A stretch of DNA of 64,000 nucleotides from Pollenia angustigena (Eukaryota > Arthropoda > Insecta > Diptera > Polleniidae), in the NCBI GenBank assembly GCA_930367215.1, contig OV884059.1:14408945-14472944 (forward strand), given 5' to 3'. Made by a program: the position numbers and the translations under genes. The notes beneath the pieces were generated by a model. The model was not told the origin of the DNA, did no database searches, and saw nothing but the letters and a program-made list of their open reading frames with translations. Shown here piece by piece: positions 46,650-57,154 of this stretch (positions are counted from its first letter, which is position 1; every line of letters starts with the position of its first letter).

Positions 46650-46960
46650 TGGGTAGCTTTTGGGCTGGCGGCGTCATTGGACCATATTTTTTACAGAACG
46701 ACGTTATGCAGGCCATATTGCGGTATAGATCAAAGATTACCAACTGCTTTTGACCTGCATTGAAGTGTTAATATATCAACGACTTGTGGTTTCAACAAGA
46801 CGTCGCTGCATTGTACACAGTTAATGTCACATTAGACCTTCTGCACGAACGATTTGAGATGTCCAAAATAAATGAAGGAGATGTAAACTGGCTACCGATA
46901 TCTTGAGATTAGACCGTTAGACTTCTTCTGGTTGCAGGTCTGGCTTTTCATCTCCAATGT
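46650..46960 (+). pseudogene. Mariner-like (DD34D/E type) transposase remnant
   Basis: Conceptual translation in one frame gives GVIGPYFLQNDV, then WFQQDVAALYTVNVTLDLL and GDVNWLPIS, interrupted by stop codons; after a frameshift an LDFF-like stretch follows. This order (GPYFF, WFQQDGA with the catalytic aspartate, GDVNWPPRSCDLTPLDFFLW) is characteristic of an insect mariner/Tc1-like transposase group with a DUF4817 N-terminus. The remnant covers the catalytic domain only. Several stops and frameshifts make it non-functional. Confidence 0.8.
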
Positions 46961-46980
46961 TCTCCTTCTGCTATCTGATA

Positions 46981-47422
46981 AAGGGTGTCCCTAAATTAAC
47001 GCAAGATTTGTTTTTTTTTAACGCTACGAACACTTTACTTTATATTTATTTTCATATACTTTGTCTTTTAAAAGTAAAATCTGATTTTTTTGAAATTAAA
47101 GTTCGCCAAATATTTTACGCAGCAGGTCCATAGTTGCATAGTTTGGTCTTGCGGTAGAAGTGCTTGCACAATTTGAATCTTAGGCGACACGAAATAAGGC
47201 CCAACTAAGAAATTAAACAAGACCCAATAAAAATTCTTAAAAACACAGTAAAAGCTTCGCCTACTTTTTAAAATGAAAAGCTTCTTTTTTAACTCATTAT
47301 TGAGTAGCTTTCTTCTATATAACTACTATAATTACTTCTAAAAGTACTTATTTTTCAGATGTATGTAGGTATAAAATAATGACTTACATACATTAAAATG
47401 CGTTCATTTTGGGACATCCCTT
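46981..47422. mobile_element. TIR element with AAGGGTGTCCC ends
   Basis: The left end is AAGGGTGTCCCTAAATTAACG and the right end in reverse complement AAGGGATGTCCCAAAATGAACG. It begins three bases after the clearest transposase remnant, and the ends are of the mariner style. It overlaps the 47246-47516 element, so boundaries or order are uncertain. Confidence 0.55.
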
Positions 47423-47516
47423 GTAAAATTCATCGGTTCTTTTAGTTGAATTGGAAGTAGTATTTCACTTTTTCCTGATTACTTTACACCTTATTTTGTA
47501 GGCGAAGTTTTTACTG
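47246..47516. mobile_element. MITE with CAGTAAAARCTTCGCCTAC ends
   Basis: CAGTAAAAGCTTCGCCTAC at the left and CAGTAAAAACTTCGCCTAC at the right (reverse complement). No clear duplication. One of the two overlapping elements was presumably interrupted by the other. Confidence 0.6.
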
Positions 47517-47985
47517 GGTAAAGAATTAGACGAAATTTTATATAGTATATTGCGGTTTGTTTAAGTTTCAAATATGGTCTTATTTCATTATGAAATAACG
47601 CAAAAAAAAGTTTTTAATAACAGAATTAGAAATCTGCTTAGGCTTATATATTCATGCATACGAATGTGTTTGTAAAAGTTTGTTATAGAAACAACAACAA
47701 CACTACACAAGAATTAAAAAACGATTTGCTTTGTTTTGTGTAGAAACAATAACAAAAAAAGTCAAATAGTATATAAAAAATAAAATAAAATTCCCGAATT
47801 CTTTTTGTTAAAATTATTTAGTTGAAAATATTAAATCTTTCGAATAGGAAAAAAAATAAAAATTTTTAATTAATTTCATGTTGTAAATTCCTTCCTTAAC
47901 TAAAAATAATTTAATGAAAATTAATCAAAAACTTCAACTAATTAACAAATTAATTAAGTTTGCACCAGTAAACAAATTAATAGTA

Positions 47986-48153
47986 TTAATTAAACGTTTA
48001 ATTTACATGATTAAATGTTTTATTCACTTGATTAAATGTTTAATTAACTTGATTAAATGTTTTATTCATTTGATTAAACGTTTAATTTACTTGATTAAAT
48101 GTTTTATTTACTTTATTAAACGTTCAATTAACTTGATTAAATATTTAATTAAA
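47986..48153 (+). repeat. 21-bp minisatellite (about eight copies) in an open frame
   Basis: The unit resembles ttgattaaatgttttattcac. Since 21 is divisible by three, the frame 47914-48210 (98 codons) stays open and encodes eight heptads such as LIKCFIH, LIKCLIN and LIKRLIY. That would be an amphipathic, lysine-bearing helix, but the composition is what an AT-rich minisatellite gives by chance and no start context stands out. Confidence 0.75.
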
Positions 48154-48302
48154 AGTGATTTTATTATTGCTTTAATTGGTGAAAACTGTTGGAGCATTTT
48201 TTCTTTGTGAACATGCTGCTGGTGTCTTATAATTGTAAGTTCTTTTGTAAACAAAGGGGGGAATACAACAAATTTGTAAACGGTTAAGTAAATAATAATA
48301 TT

Positions 48303-48306
<4 letters not shown>

Positions 48307-48343
<37 letters not shown>
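48307..48343. repeat. (CT)n microsatellite
   Basis: About 18 uninterrupted CT units. Such tracts are length-variable and could also act as GAGA-factor sites in flies, for which there is no further evidence here. Confidence 0.9.
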
Positions 48344-48345
<2 letters not shown>

Positions 48346-48368
48346 GATTGTCTGCGGTAAGTGTTTTA

Positions 48369-48823
48369 TACCGCGTTCAGATATGCAACTTAATTGAGTT
48401 TTAAGCAATAAATGCCATTATTGAGCTCAATTTTCCATACAAAATTGCAATTTAGTTATTGCTCAATTAATACGAAATTGTTATAAATATTGAGTAAAAT
48501 TAAATAAGTAAAAAAAAGAATAACTTTGATTAAATTGAGTAAAACAGTGTTTTGACACTTGGCAATTGAAATTACAACAAAAAAAAAGGCCCATCCACTT
48601 GGTGTGCGCAGAAACCAGATGTTTATTCCTGAAATATGTCAAAAGTTGTTTACATTTTCTTATACATGTACATTTTTTTAATTTTTAATTTAAAATTTAA
48701 TTTTAATTTTTTGTAATAGTAATATAAATTGAGTTAGCTAAATTGTGTATATGTGAACAGAAAGATAATTATGTCAATTAACCGAATATTGACTCAATAA
48801 AAATGGTATATCTGAACACGGTA
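48369..48823. mobile_element. TTA-flanked element with TACCGYGTTCAGATAT ends
   Basis: The left end is TACCGCGTTCAGATATGC and the right end in reverse complement TACCGTGTTCAGATATAC. TTA flanks at 48366-48368 and 48824-48826. The interior repeats attgagt/actcaat words in both orientations, with no frame. Confidence 0.8.
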
Positions 48824-49012
48824 TTAGGCTACAATCAAAATCTCACTTTCGGATTATTTCAAGTACACATTTTGGTTTAAACCAACTTAAAAATTCTCGA
48901 ATCAAGCACTGATTGAGTTTAACTTTTGGCTCACTTTTACTTAACCCAGTTTTCGCCGACCGGTGATTGTAATTACCAGCACTCACTTTTTATAACTGCC
49001 AAATAAATCATA

Positions 49013-49320
49013 GTCTGTTTTCACACGTTTCATCTTTTGATGCTCAAGTCTTATGTTTTTAAGTTAGAGAAGAAAGAAGAAAGGGGCTTAGTATGGAGAT
49101 GCCTGTATTTGGTCAGTACGCTTTGTGTTTTTATTCTCTGGTATATGCACAACGATGGCTGCGTGTAATTTTTTTTTTCTTTGATTCGCTGTTAGTAAAA
49201 TTGTTGTTGTTTTGAACCGAAAGAAGTAGAAACCGATTGCTGCGTGTGATTATATTGGCATCTTTAAAGGGGAATTGAAAAGAAGTTGAGCATCAGAAGA
49301 TGAAACGTGTAAATTCAGAC
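49013..49320. mobile_element. TIR element with GTCTGTTTTCACACG ends
   Basis: GTCTGTTTTCACACGTTTCA at the left and GTCTGAATTTACACGTTTCA at the right (reverse complement), both continuing tctt.tgatgctcaa. The flanks are ATA and TTA, a possible TTA duplication with one change. The ends align with those of 31462-35387 (GTCTGTGTTTATACG), suggesting one family. Confidence 0.75.
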
Positions 49321-51470
49321 TTAGAGGAGTATGTGGTGAAGCAGGGCTGAGTACCGAGTTACTAAAACTTGGTACTTGGTGCGGCGAAAAATGGGTTTAG
49401 TCAATTCCGTTTTTGGATTATTTTAAGTAGGGGACTCTTGAATAATCCGCACTTGAATCAAGCTTAATATACTTTATTTAAGGAAATCCGTACTTACCGT
49501 ACTGTTGTCACTTGTTAGGCTTGATTCAAGTACGAATAGATTGATTTTTCTTTTCAGTGCAGCATTGAGAAGAAGGGCTTAGAAAAATTTTGTTGTATGT
49601 CTCTATGATCCATCTAGAAACTTCAATAAAGCCTTTTAATTGAAATGTAAATTTATTGTAATCGTTGCCAGGAGCAAATTACTTAAAAGTACCCCTTTTA
49701 ATTGCAAATCGACTTGAGAAGAAAACGTTCATTAGAATATTGCAAATAAAGCAAAGAGGATATTGGCTTTTTAAACAAACTGCATAATTAATAAATCTTT
49801 TGAAATATGCAAAAATGCAGAATTTATAAATAAATATGAAGACATTAGAAGGCAAATTCTAAGAGATTTTTACAATTACTGAATTAAACAATATTCAAAT
49901 TAAATCCTTCTTTTTAACTCTAAAAGGAATTGTTTAACTAAAACAATACGAATTTTTCGTATTTTTTTGTTGAAAGCTATTCTAATGAAAATAAGGCATC
50001 AAAATTAATCCAAGACCGAACATCCAACCATCCATCCATTAAGAATTCATTAGTCAAGAGTATGGGAAAAATGTGAAGGCGACAACTTAGGACATGCACT
50101 GGTTTGGCAGAGCATTTAGTTCAAGATTTTTTTTTTTTTTTTGGCAGCAGGAGTAGTTAAAAATTCTGCATATGTTCTTGTAATTTAATGGATGCATTCG
50201 TTCGTTGTTATACAACAAAAAAAAAAAAAAAAATGCAAATATTATAACAACAGTGATGAATGCAAATCTTAACAAAATTCTACACTTAAGGCGACACAAT
50301 TCATATTAAACATAAAGAAATCCTTTTATGATAATTTCTCAAGAGTGTCGTCCTTTGATCATTCAAGTAAAACCCATTCAAGCATAAAACAGTTTTTGTT
50401 TTTTCCCATTTCTACAAATGCAAAATTTTTATTTTTATTTTTTTTCTTTACTTGTCAAATTTCCCACCACAACCTCCCACATGAGGAGACTTTTGCTTAC
50501 ACTCCTGAATCCAAAACAAAAGACCTCTTATATTTTTAAAAATCATAATTTCAAAATTTTATTTTCATTTTTTGGTGGCAAAAAAAAACCTGGCAAAGTT
50601 TTTATGCGGTTTTGCTTTTGTCTTAAAAGAAAAAAAAAATCTTGTTATTAGGATTTTGTATTTGCTTGATGTTAATAAAGAAATTATGGAAATTGCAGTT
50701 TTTTTTTTGAATTCTTATTAACAAAAAGCCTTTTATCCTTTTTTTAAGGAGCTGAAGTAAAACTGCATTTATTGCTTGATTGCAATTAGTATTTGGATTG
50801 TTTTTAAGCGTTTTTTGTTTAAACGCCTTGTTGATTTTCTCTTTTTTTTTAATTTCGAATAATAAAATTCTTAGAATTTTTATTTCCAATTTTCTTAATT
50901 ATCATCATCTTTGTGTATATTTCATGTTTTTTGGTGGGTGTGTCCTCTTACATTTACATAATTTTTTAATTATTCATTCAATTCGAGTGTGAACAAAAAT
51001 TCCACTTCTTTCCATATTCATTTCTCTTAATTGTGGATTTTAAAAAACTCAGTCGTCATTCTCAATGTGTCCTTAAATTGCAGGTGGCTAAAAACGAAAA
51101 GTACCATATAAAAATAAACAAAAAATATATAATGAAAATCCTGCGTAAATTTATGCAAAAATGAAATTCATTATAAAATATGTTAATTGCTTTGGAGATT
51201 TAATGTAAAACTTTAAGCGTTTTATAACTCAGGTACTCTTGATGATTATTTGATAAATTACTCTCTTTTATTGAGGTATGAGTTTAAGAGTTAACCAACA
51301 GCTAGACAACTTACTTAGGCTCTAAAGCGACCCATATGTGATACCCAGCTTCAATGCCCATTATTCTGAACAGCTACTCCTTAAACAAGGCGAATTCATG
51401 TTTCTGTAGACGACAATACTAAAACAAGTACGACGATAAAAAAAAACAAAATTGTATTTTTTATTGTTGC
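49321..51470. other. No gene recognised; T-rich unique sequence
   Basis: There are long T and A runs, including 16 T at 50127-50142 and 14 A near 50219. Reading frames are short and low in complexity. It could be intron or intergenic DNA; nothing decides which. Confidence 0.6.
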
Positions 51471-51477
51471 TTTAGTT

Positions 51478-51708
51478 GCTCGATATGTCAAAAACACAAG
51501 CAACTTTTGAATTTTCTCTCTCGAAAGGGATAAAAATGCTTGACATCATGGCGAATTCACTCGTATATGAGTGCTTGACGTTATATTCGCCGTAATATCT
51601 AAATTTTTTTTCCATCCAGCATCGTCGGTGTCACACATACAAATACATTTTCACTAATTCTTCAAAGGCGTTTGATGAGAAATGTTGACCGTGTACAGGC
51701 TCCTTAAG
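51478..51708. repeat. Dispersed element related to 60657-60848
   Basis: Shared segments are ggcgaattcactcgt, gtgcttgacgt versus gtgctggacgt, atattcgccgt.atatctaaatt, ttccat.cagcatcgtcgg, and ttttcactaat. The right end in reverse complement reads ggagcctgtacacgg next to TTAA. The left end was not identified. Confidence 0.7.
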
Positions 51709-52129
51709 TGCGAAAAAAGCTCACCTGTGTTTTCAACGCCCCCTATAAAGTGAATTTGCTTTGTCCATACATGTCACTGTAGGAAACTTATTTCTATCCT
51801 AGAATTTTAAGCTAAGCAGACTAGTTTTCCCAGCTATTTCTCCTAAATGTCCTGAATTCTCAGGCTTTGATTTAATCACAATATCCTCTATCTACTCGTC
51901 CTGACCTATTATGCATTAGTCATTAATTCACACAGCCATACTCCTCGCATGTGTCCTCCATCAGCCAGTGCCACGATATTACTGAGATCACAGCGAAAAA
52001 ATCTGTAAAATCTTATCAAATGTTCTCGACAGACTTTAGAAAGTGGTTTTAGCTAAAGATAACGAATTTAATTGGATATGTTGGATAATATATTTGCTGT
52101 ATAGTGGGGTATATGGTGAAAAGGGGTCC
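51709..52129. other. No feature recognised
   Basis: Unique sequence without frame, repeat or fold that I can support. Confidence 0.5.
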
Positions 52130-52397
52130 AAATTTAGGATTTGGTGTCTAGACAATTTTGATATTATCCACTCCTTGAGGCCCTAAAGTAAACATTTTTC
52201 CGATAAGGAAGTCATTTGCTGCACTTTTAAGTTTAACAGATCACCTTCGAGATTTAAAATCTTTATAACTTTTAAAATGCCAAATGAGATCTATTAAAGC
52301 GGGTTATACATTTTTTTTTATCTTCAAAGAGAAATAAACATACAGCTATGATTTCAATGGAACTTTTATTATTTTATTCACTTAAATGACCGCACCT

Positions 52398-52892
52398 TTC
52401 TCGGCGGTAACTTGGCGAATTCTGCTTTAAAAATGTTCCAATGTTAGGCCACATATACGGACGTAGCCGCACAAAAAGAAGTCTAACGGCTTTAAATCGC
52501 ATGATTTTGGGGACCAATTTACGTCGCAAAAACGTAAAATAACGCGTTCTGGAAACTTCCCAAAATCGGTCATGTTATAAGGCTCAATTCACAGTCTTGT
52601 TGAAACCATATATCGTCCAAGGCATAATCTTCAATTGCAGGCAAAAAAAAAAAAGTCGATTATCATACGGTCATAACGCTCTGAGCTGTGGAATCGACAA
52701 ATTCGGATTATTAGCCACACTTTCACAAACAGAAGCGATGGCCTCATCTTTAACACCTCCAGTCTCTTCAAATTTTCTCTTCCAATTCCTTGCGCACTAG
52801 GTCGATTATGACGACCATATTTACTACATAATGCTCGAAAAGTAGTAAGTTTTAACTATATTTGCGCGTTCTTCGGTTGTTAAACGAGCCAT
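52398..52892 (-). pseudogene. Internally deleted mariner-like transposase remnant (DUF4817 type)
   Basis: On the minus strand a start MARLTTEERANIVKTYY lies at 52892, the expected N-terminal helix-turn-helix of this group, followed by RNWKRKFEETGGVKDE in another frame. After a large internal deletion the sequence resumes at LDDIWFQQD and then CDVNWSPKSCDLKPLDFFL near 52480. Stops and frameshifts are present. It is the same transposase group as 46650-46960. Protein function would have been cut-and-paste transposition at TA sites. Confidence 0.8.
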
Positions 52893-53599
52893 ATTCGTAA
52901 ATGGCAAACCTTACACTAAATAAATGACACTTCAGATGATAGATATTTAACAGCTTAAAGCCTTGCCAGACCGGGGTTTTGGAACCACTAAATGGATAAG
53001 CCTGTATTTTCATTGATATTGTGCAGATTCACCAGTTGCCACTACTCAAGATCAGGTACCTCTAGAAAATTTTGATGTTGCAATTTTCTTTAAGGCTCTT
53101 AACTGCAAAATGTTCTTATAAAGAAGTTGTTTCCTGTGTAATTTACTCTTTAACGGAAAAATGTTACAAATGCTACTAGGAAGTTTTCGCCGCCAAAAAA
53201 AGTGGGCATGTTATCCAATTTTACGGTACCAATAAATTCTTCGCCCTCCTAAGCCGAGAGAAGATCTAATATATTTTCTTCTTATACTCCTTTATATATA
53301 AAGGAGATGTTCGCTGCATAATTTTTTTGGTTTAATACATCTCTTTCTTGATTTTGAAGGCACACAACTTTTAAAATCCGATTATGTTTCCTTGGTAAGC
53401 GTGGAAACGTTCAAAGGTATCCCAATTTAGGATCGATTGACCGCGGAAAACTTCGATGTTTGCAATTTTTTGAAAATCTTAACCACAAAAAACTCTCATA
53501 AAAAAGCTGTTCAATAGATCTCCTCCTGGATTTTAAATGTAGAAATGGATGCTAACAAGTTTTTGCTATCAAACCCAGAAAAGACATCTTTAACAACTT

Positions 53600-53800
53600 G
53601 ACCATTCCTTGTTCTTTGATATACAATAAACATATCAAATCAAAATCTTATAAATGGAGTTATTGCTTTGTTTTTATTACAGACAATATGACTGAGGTTA
53701 CCATAAATTGTTGCTTGCTGGCTTGGAAGCAATTTGGTCAAACTTGTTAGGAATGCTTTAATGAAGACTTTGTAAAGAAAAACAAGTATTCGCCTTTATA
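53600..53800. other. Unassigned part of the degenerate array
   Basis: No separate feature seen; included because the surrounding repeat copies leave it unexplained. Confidence 0.3.
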
Positions 53801-54627
53801 ATGCGGGAGGAGTTCAGTTGTAACTTATATTTTCCATATTCTTATGTTGTTCTTGTTGTCGTGTAGGCGGCCAAGTGTCTCCTTATTTGGGATCATGGCC
53901 CTCTAGAGAATTTCGTTGTTCCGCACTTTTTTTTACAGTTTTCACTGCAAATCTCCTCCCAGATTTCACAAGCAAATCTCCTTCCAGACTTTAAGGGTAG
54001 CAAACGAACCAGTGTCCAGTGTCCTAAAAATACAAGAGGAATTGTTAAATATATCGGATTTTTTCTTTTTTTTTTAATATTTAAATGGTCGCAGGAATCC
54101 CCATTAAGGATGAGGAGCCTATAAATAATTTCGATATCTCCTTTCTCCTGAGACTCTAACCTTCTCATAAAACGAAGCCAACAAGTTTTCTCCCTTAATG
54201 CCAGAGGAGACCTTGAACAAATATAATATTTCCTTTGTTATAACCTAAATAGTCGAAGGTACCCCTGCTTATGTTTAGATTCCTTTAAAAAGTTTTGATG
54301 TTCCGTTTTTTTTCAGACTTTTATCTTTAAAAGGTTCTTATAAAGATGTCCTCACGGAGTTTAAAGGTGGGAAACGAAACAAACGGGGTTTTGCCCTCGG
54401 GATAAGGTTTTCGCTAAGGCTCTTAACTGAAAAGTATTCTTAGTAAATGTTTTCTTCTACTAAGTTTACACTTCAACAGATCATGTTTTGGATTTTCAGG
54501 GTTGAAAACTTTAAAAGTCCAAAAAGTTATGAACCGTCAACTTCAAAATTGAAATTTTTTTGCAATGAAATTGATTCTTTGCCTGTTTTATAGAATGTGG
54601 TAGATATCAATTAGAAAGTCGGAAGCA

Positions 54628-54859
54628 GGGGCCTGATTCTGGCAGTCGTGATCGAGAACTTTCTCGACTCGAAAGCAATTTAATATCTAATTATTTCAGT
54701 CAATAAAGAACGAATCAGAATTATTTGTTCGGTGTTGTAAAGCCTTAATTTGAGTTTCAAAATACTGAAAAAATAATTTCGATTCGTTCAGTAGCGACTG
54801 AAATAAAATTGCTTTCGAATCGAGAAAGTACTCGATCACGACTGCGAGAATTAGGCCCC
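54628..54859. mobile_element. MITE with GGGGCCTRATTCT ends
   Basis: GGGGCCTGATTCTGGCAGTCG at the left (shown in part) and GGGGCCTAATTCTCGCAGTC at the right in reverse complement. Both continue gtgatcgag.actttctcga and cgaaagcaatttta. Arms are about 70 bp. No duplication was found. Confidence 0.8.
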
Positions 54860-54861
54860 AG

Positions 54862-55680
54862 GTAGTGTGCGAATTCCAACAGAAGATCTATTGTCTTAAA
54901 ATGTATATCGAAAGGTACATTTTCTTCGATAAATTATATGTAAAATATAACATATTAATGGGCCACGATTACAGTTTGAAGAATGTTGAAATTAAATTTT
55001 TTTTTATTATAGTAAAAATTTTAAACAATAACGATTTTCAAAGCCCACATTGGCTTTTTTGACATTCGTAGAGTTAGTTTTTCTTTCTTTTGAGTTCTCT
55101 TGTCTCATCTCTCACTGTCGATGGTCAGTGTCGTAGCCAAAATTTCGTTTTAGATACCGATTTTGCAGTAGGCAAAATTTTACTTCAAAACATGTCTTTT
55201 GTTGGTATTCAGTTAACTAATGTGCCATTTGCGTTTTTATATAATCGCCTTGAGAATATTTTGGTTTCACTGTCAATTTATAAAAAAAAAATATGCATGA
55301 AAATAAAAAAAAATTCATATGTATGTATTTATCTCCGCTTTAAAAAAATGTATGTTAATTCAAAAGGATTTAATTTACAAATACTACCAACCGAAAGCCT
55401 TAGAAATTCAAATCCTTTAACGCTCTTGCAAATTTATATGTATTTTATTTTTTCCATTTTGGAGGAGCATCATCAGCATTAAGACAAAACGCATTTATTA
55501 AAATACAAACAAAAAAATGCTAAAGCAGCTTTTAACTCATAAAACATTTAGCACAAATAGAAAATTCAGAAAAAAAGCATTAGAATGGCAAAAAAAAAAA
55601 ATAAAGAAAGAAAAACTGACAACAGAAGTTTTAAAAAAAATTAATTATAAATAAAAAAAAAAAAAAATTGTACTTAAATT
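54862..55680. other. No gene recognised
   Basis: A 130-codon frame at 55090-55482 has no recognisable domain, is low in complexity and lacks an upstream context; I do not call it a gene. The end of the stretch is A-rich (55560-55680). Confidence 0.45.
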
Positions 55681-55789
55681 AAAAATTGCGCATACAGTGA
55701 GAGAAGAACTACATGCCAGACAGTGGCGTCAATTAAAAGAAAAAATAAAAAATAATGAATTAAGAATTTCTGGACTACGTAAAGGATTT

Positions 55790-56151
55790 ACATACTGTTT
55801 AATTCCTTATCTGTCTTGTGCTGCTGGTTTGGCCATTCGTTTGTCTAAGCCGCTTTCTTCGAAGATCTTACCCATTGTATCTTGCCAAGTTGTTCGTTTG
55901 CGTCCTCTTGACCCCTCTTGTCTAGTCGTAAATGTTGTTTTTGTCTGTCGGCAGTCTGCCATCCTGGCAACGTAACCATACCACTTCATTATGGAGCGAT
56001 TTTGTCTTTATTTTAAGGGTTCTGCACTTAGATGCCCTCGGATCTTTTCGTTTCTTATTTTGTCTCTTCTGAGCTTTCCAGCTGCTCGTCTTCGGTGCAT
56101 CATTTAACCGTTTTAATTGTCTTTGTGGCTTTGTCGTAAGTGCCCATGACT
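55790..56151 (-). pseudogene. 3' end of a non-LTR retrotransposon reverse-transcriptase ORF
   Basis: On the minus strand from 56151, GESWALTTKPQRQLKRLND matches the (Y)GSESWALT region near the end of many LINE ORF2 proteins. After frameshifts, KWYGYVARMADCRQTK, GSRGRKRTTWQDTM and KPAAQDR follow, corresponding to the KWxGHVxRM...RGRPxxxW...AQDR tail. Upstream sequence is cut off by the MITE at 56153-56526 and by loss of the rest. The original protein copied element RNA into DNA at the target; this fragment cannot. Confidence 0.75.
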
Positions 56152-56152
56152 C

Positions 56153-56526
56153 CCCTGCAAATAAAATTGGACCACCTGATCCATTTTGATATAATGGACT
56201 ACTCCATGGACTGGTCCGATGTAATGCAAGCATGGACCATGTCATTGTTAAAAAGTGTTTGTAGTGAGACGACATCTCTTCGTTTTTTAACGACATGCTT
56301 TCGTTTTTAAACGACTTCAAAACTAATCCTCTTGTGTACACCATGGAGTAGTTTTAAAACTACTCCTTAGTGGTCCAAAGATGGGTTATATGATCCTCTC
56401 CTAGGACATCGTAATGTTAAATAGACCAGGTTTTTTCCATACGTTTGGGTTAGTTTTGGACTAGTCCTGGTCCCTTGTGGACTACTCTTTACACGCGTGT
56501 TTGGACTGGTCCTATTATTTGCAGGG
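56153..56526. mobile_element. MITE with CCCTGCAAATAAW ends at the LINE fragment edge
   Basis: CCCTGCAAATAAAATTGGACC at the left (in part) and CCCTGCAAATAATAGGACCA at the right in reverse complement. The interior has repeated ggact.gtcc words in both orientations. No matching LINE sequence was recognised beyond the right end, so the insertion coincides with a truncation. Confidence 0.7.
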
Positions 56527-56941
56527 TCACACCCGCATGTTTTTAGTTTCAAATGTATTTGTGCGAAAGAAAGCAGCTTTATTTCGACATCATGAAATTG
56601 GTAGATAGCGTATGTCTTCAACTGTACTGTTTAATAACGAAAAACAGTACACTACATAACAGGGAAGGCAAAATTGGTACAATTGTACTTTTAAACAATG
56701 GTACACCAATGGCTAATTGAGTAAAAATGAAGGAATTTACCCAGTTTCAGTTATTTCATATGGCAACTTAAAATTGCATTCATATTTGCGAAGTTTTAAT
56801 TAACAAAATTTAATTTTGAAAATTAATTTTTAAAATGGTTTAGAAAATGTTGTCCAGAAAATGTAATCAATGGAAAACTAATATAGTATAGTACCACTAT
56901 CAGTAACAATGTTTCCAAACAACATTTTTGATAATATAAAT

Positions 56942-57146
56942 CAGTGATAGCCACTCCATAGCCTCGCGAGGCAGTCAATAATCGTATTTTGCATACAGAC
57001 ACGGTCGGCAAATCACATGTATACAACTACTTTGTTCGTTTCAAAATATCAGTCTATCAGCGACCGAAGCTTCTGTTTTGCGACCGCACACAAGCACTTA
57101 ATATCTTTGTGAGAGTGTGCGTGCGTTCGGGTCTTGGTTATCACTG
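56942..57146. mobile_element. hAT-like MITE with CAGTGATARCCA ends, exact 8-bp duplication
   Basis: CAGTGATAGCCACTCC at the left and CAGTGATAACCAAGACC at the right (reverse complement). ATATAAAT is duplicated exactly at 56934-56941 and 57147-57154. The 205-bp interior is comparatively GC-rich (cctcgcgaggc, gcgtgcgttcggg) for this window and has no frame. Confidence 0.85.
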
Positions 57147-57154
57147 ATATAAAT

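Larger units (their letters stand above)
52130..54480. repeat. Degenerate array of a several-hundred-bp repeat
   Basis: A recurring theme, roughly ggtaccc-aatttaggat, then tctaga-aattttgatgtt, then a T-rich run, aggctcttaac-gcaaaa, and ttcttataaagaagttgttt, appears near 52138, 53055, 53415, 53890, 54095, 54255 and 54385. Copies are heavily diverged and unevenly spaced. There is no frame. It is interrupted by the transposase remnant at 52398-52892. Similar phrases appear faintly at 57480-57570. Confidence 0.5.

Noticed and set aside
55090..55482. 130-codon protein-coding gene
   Set aside because: Low-complexity composition, no domain, no homologous repeat in the window and no sign of splicing or promoter.
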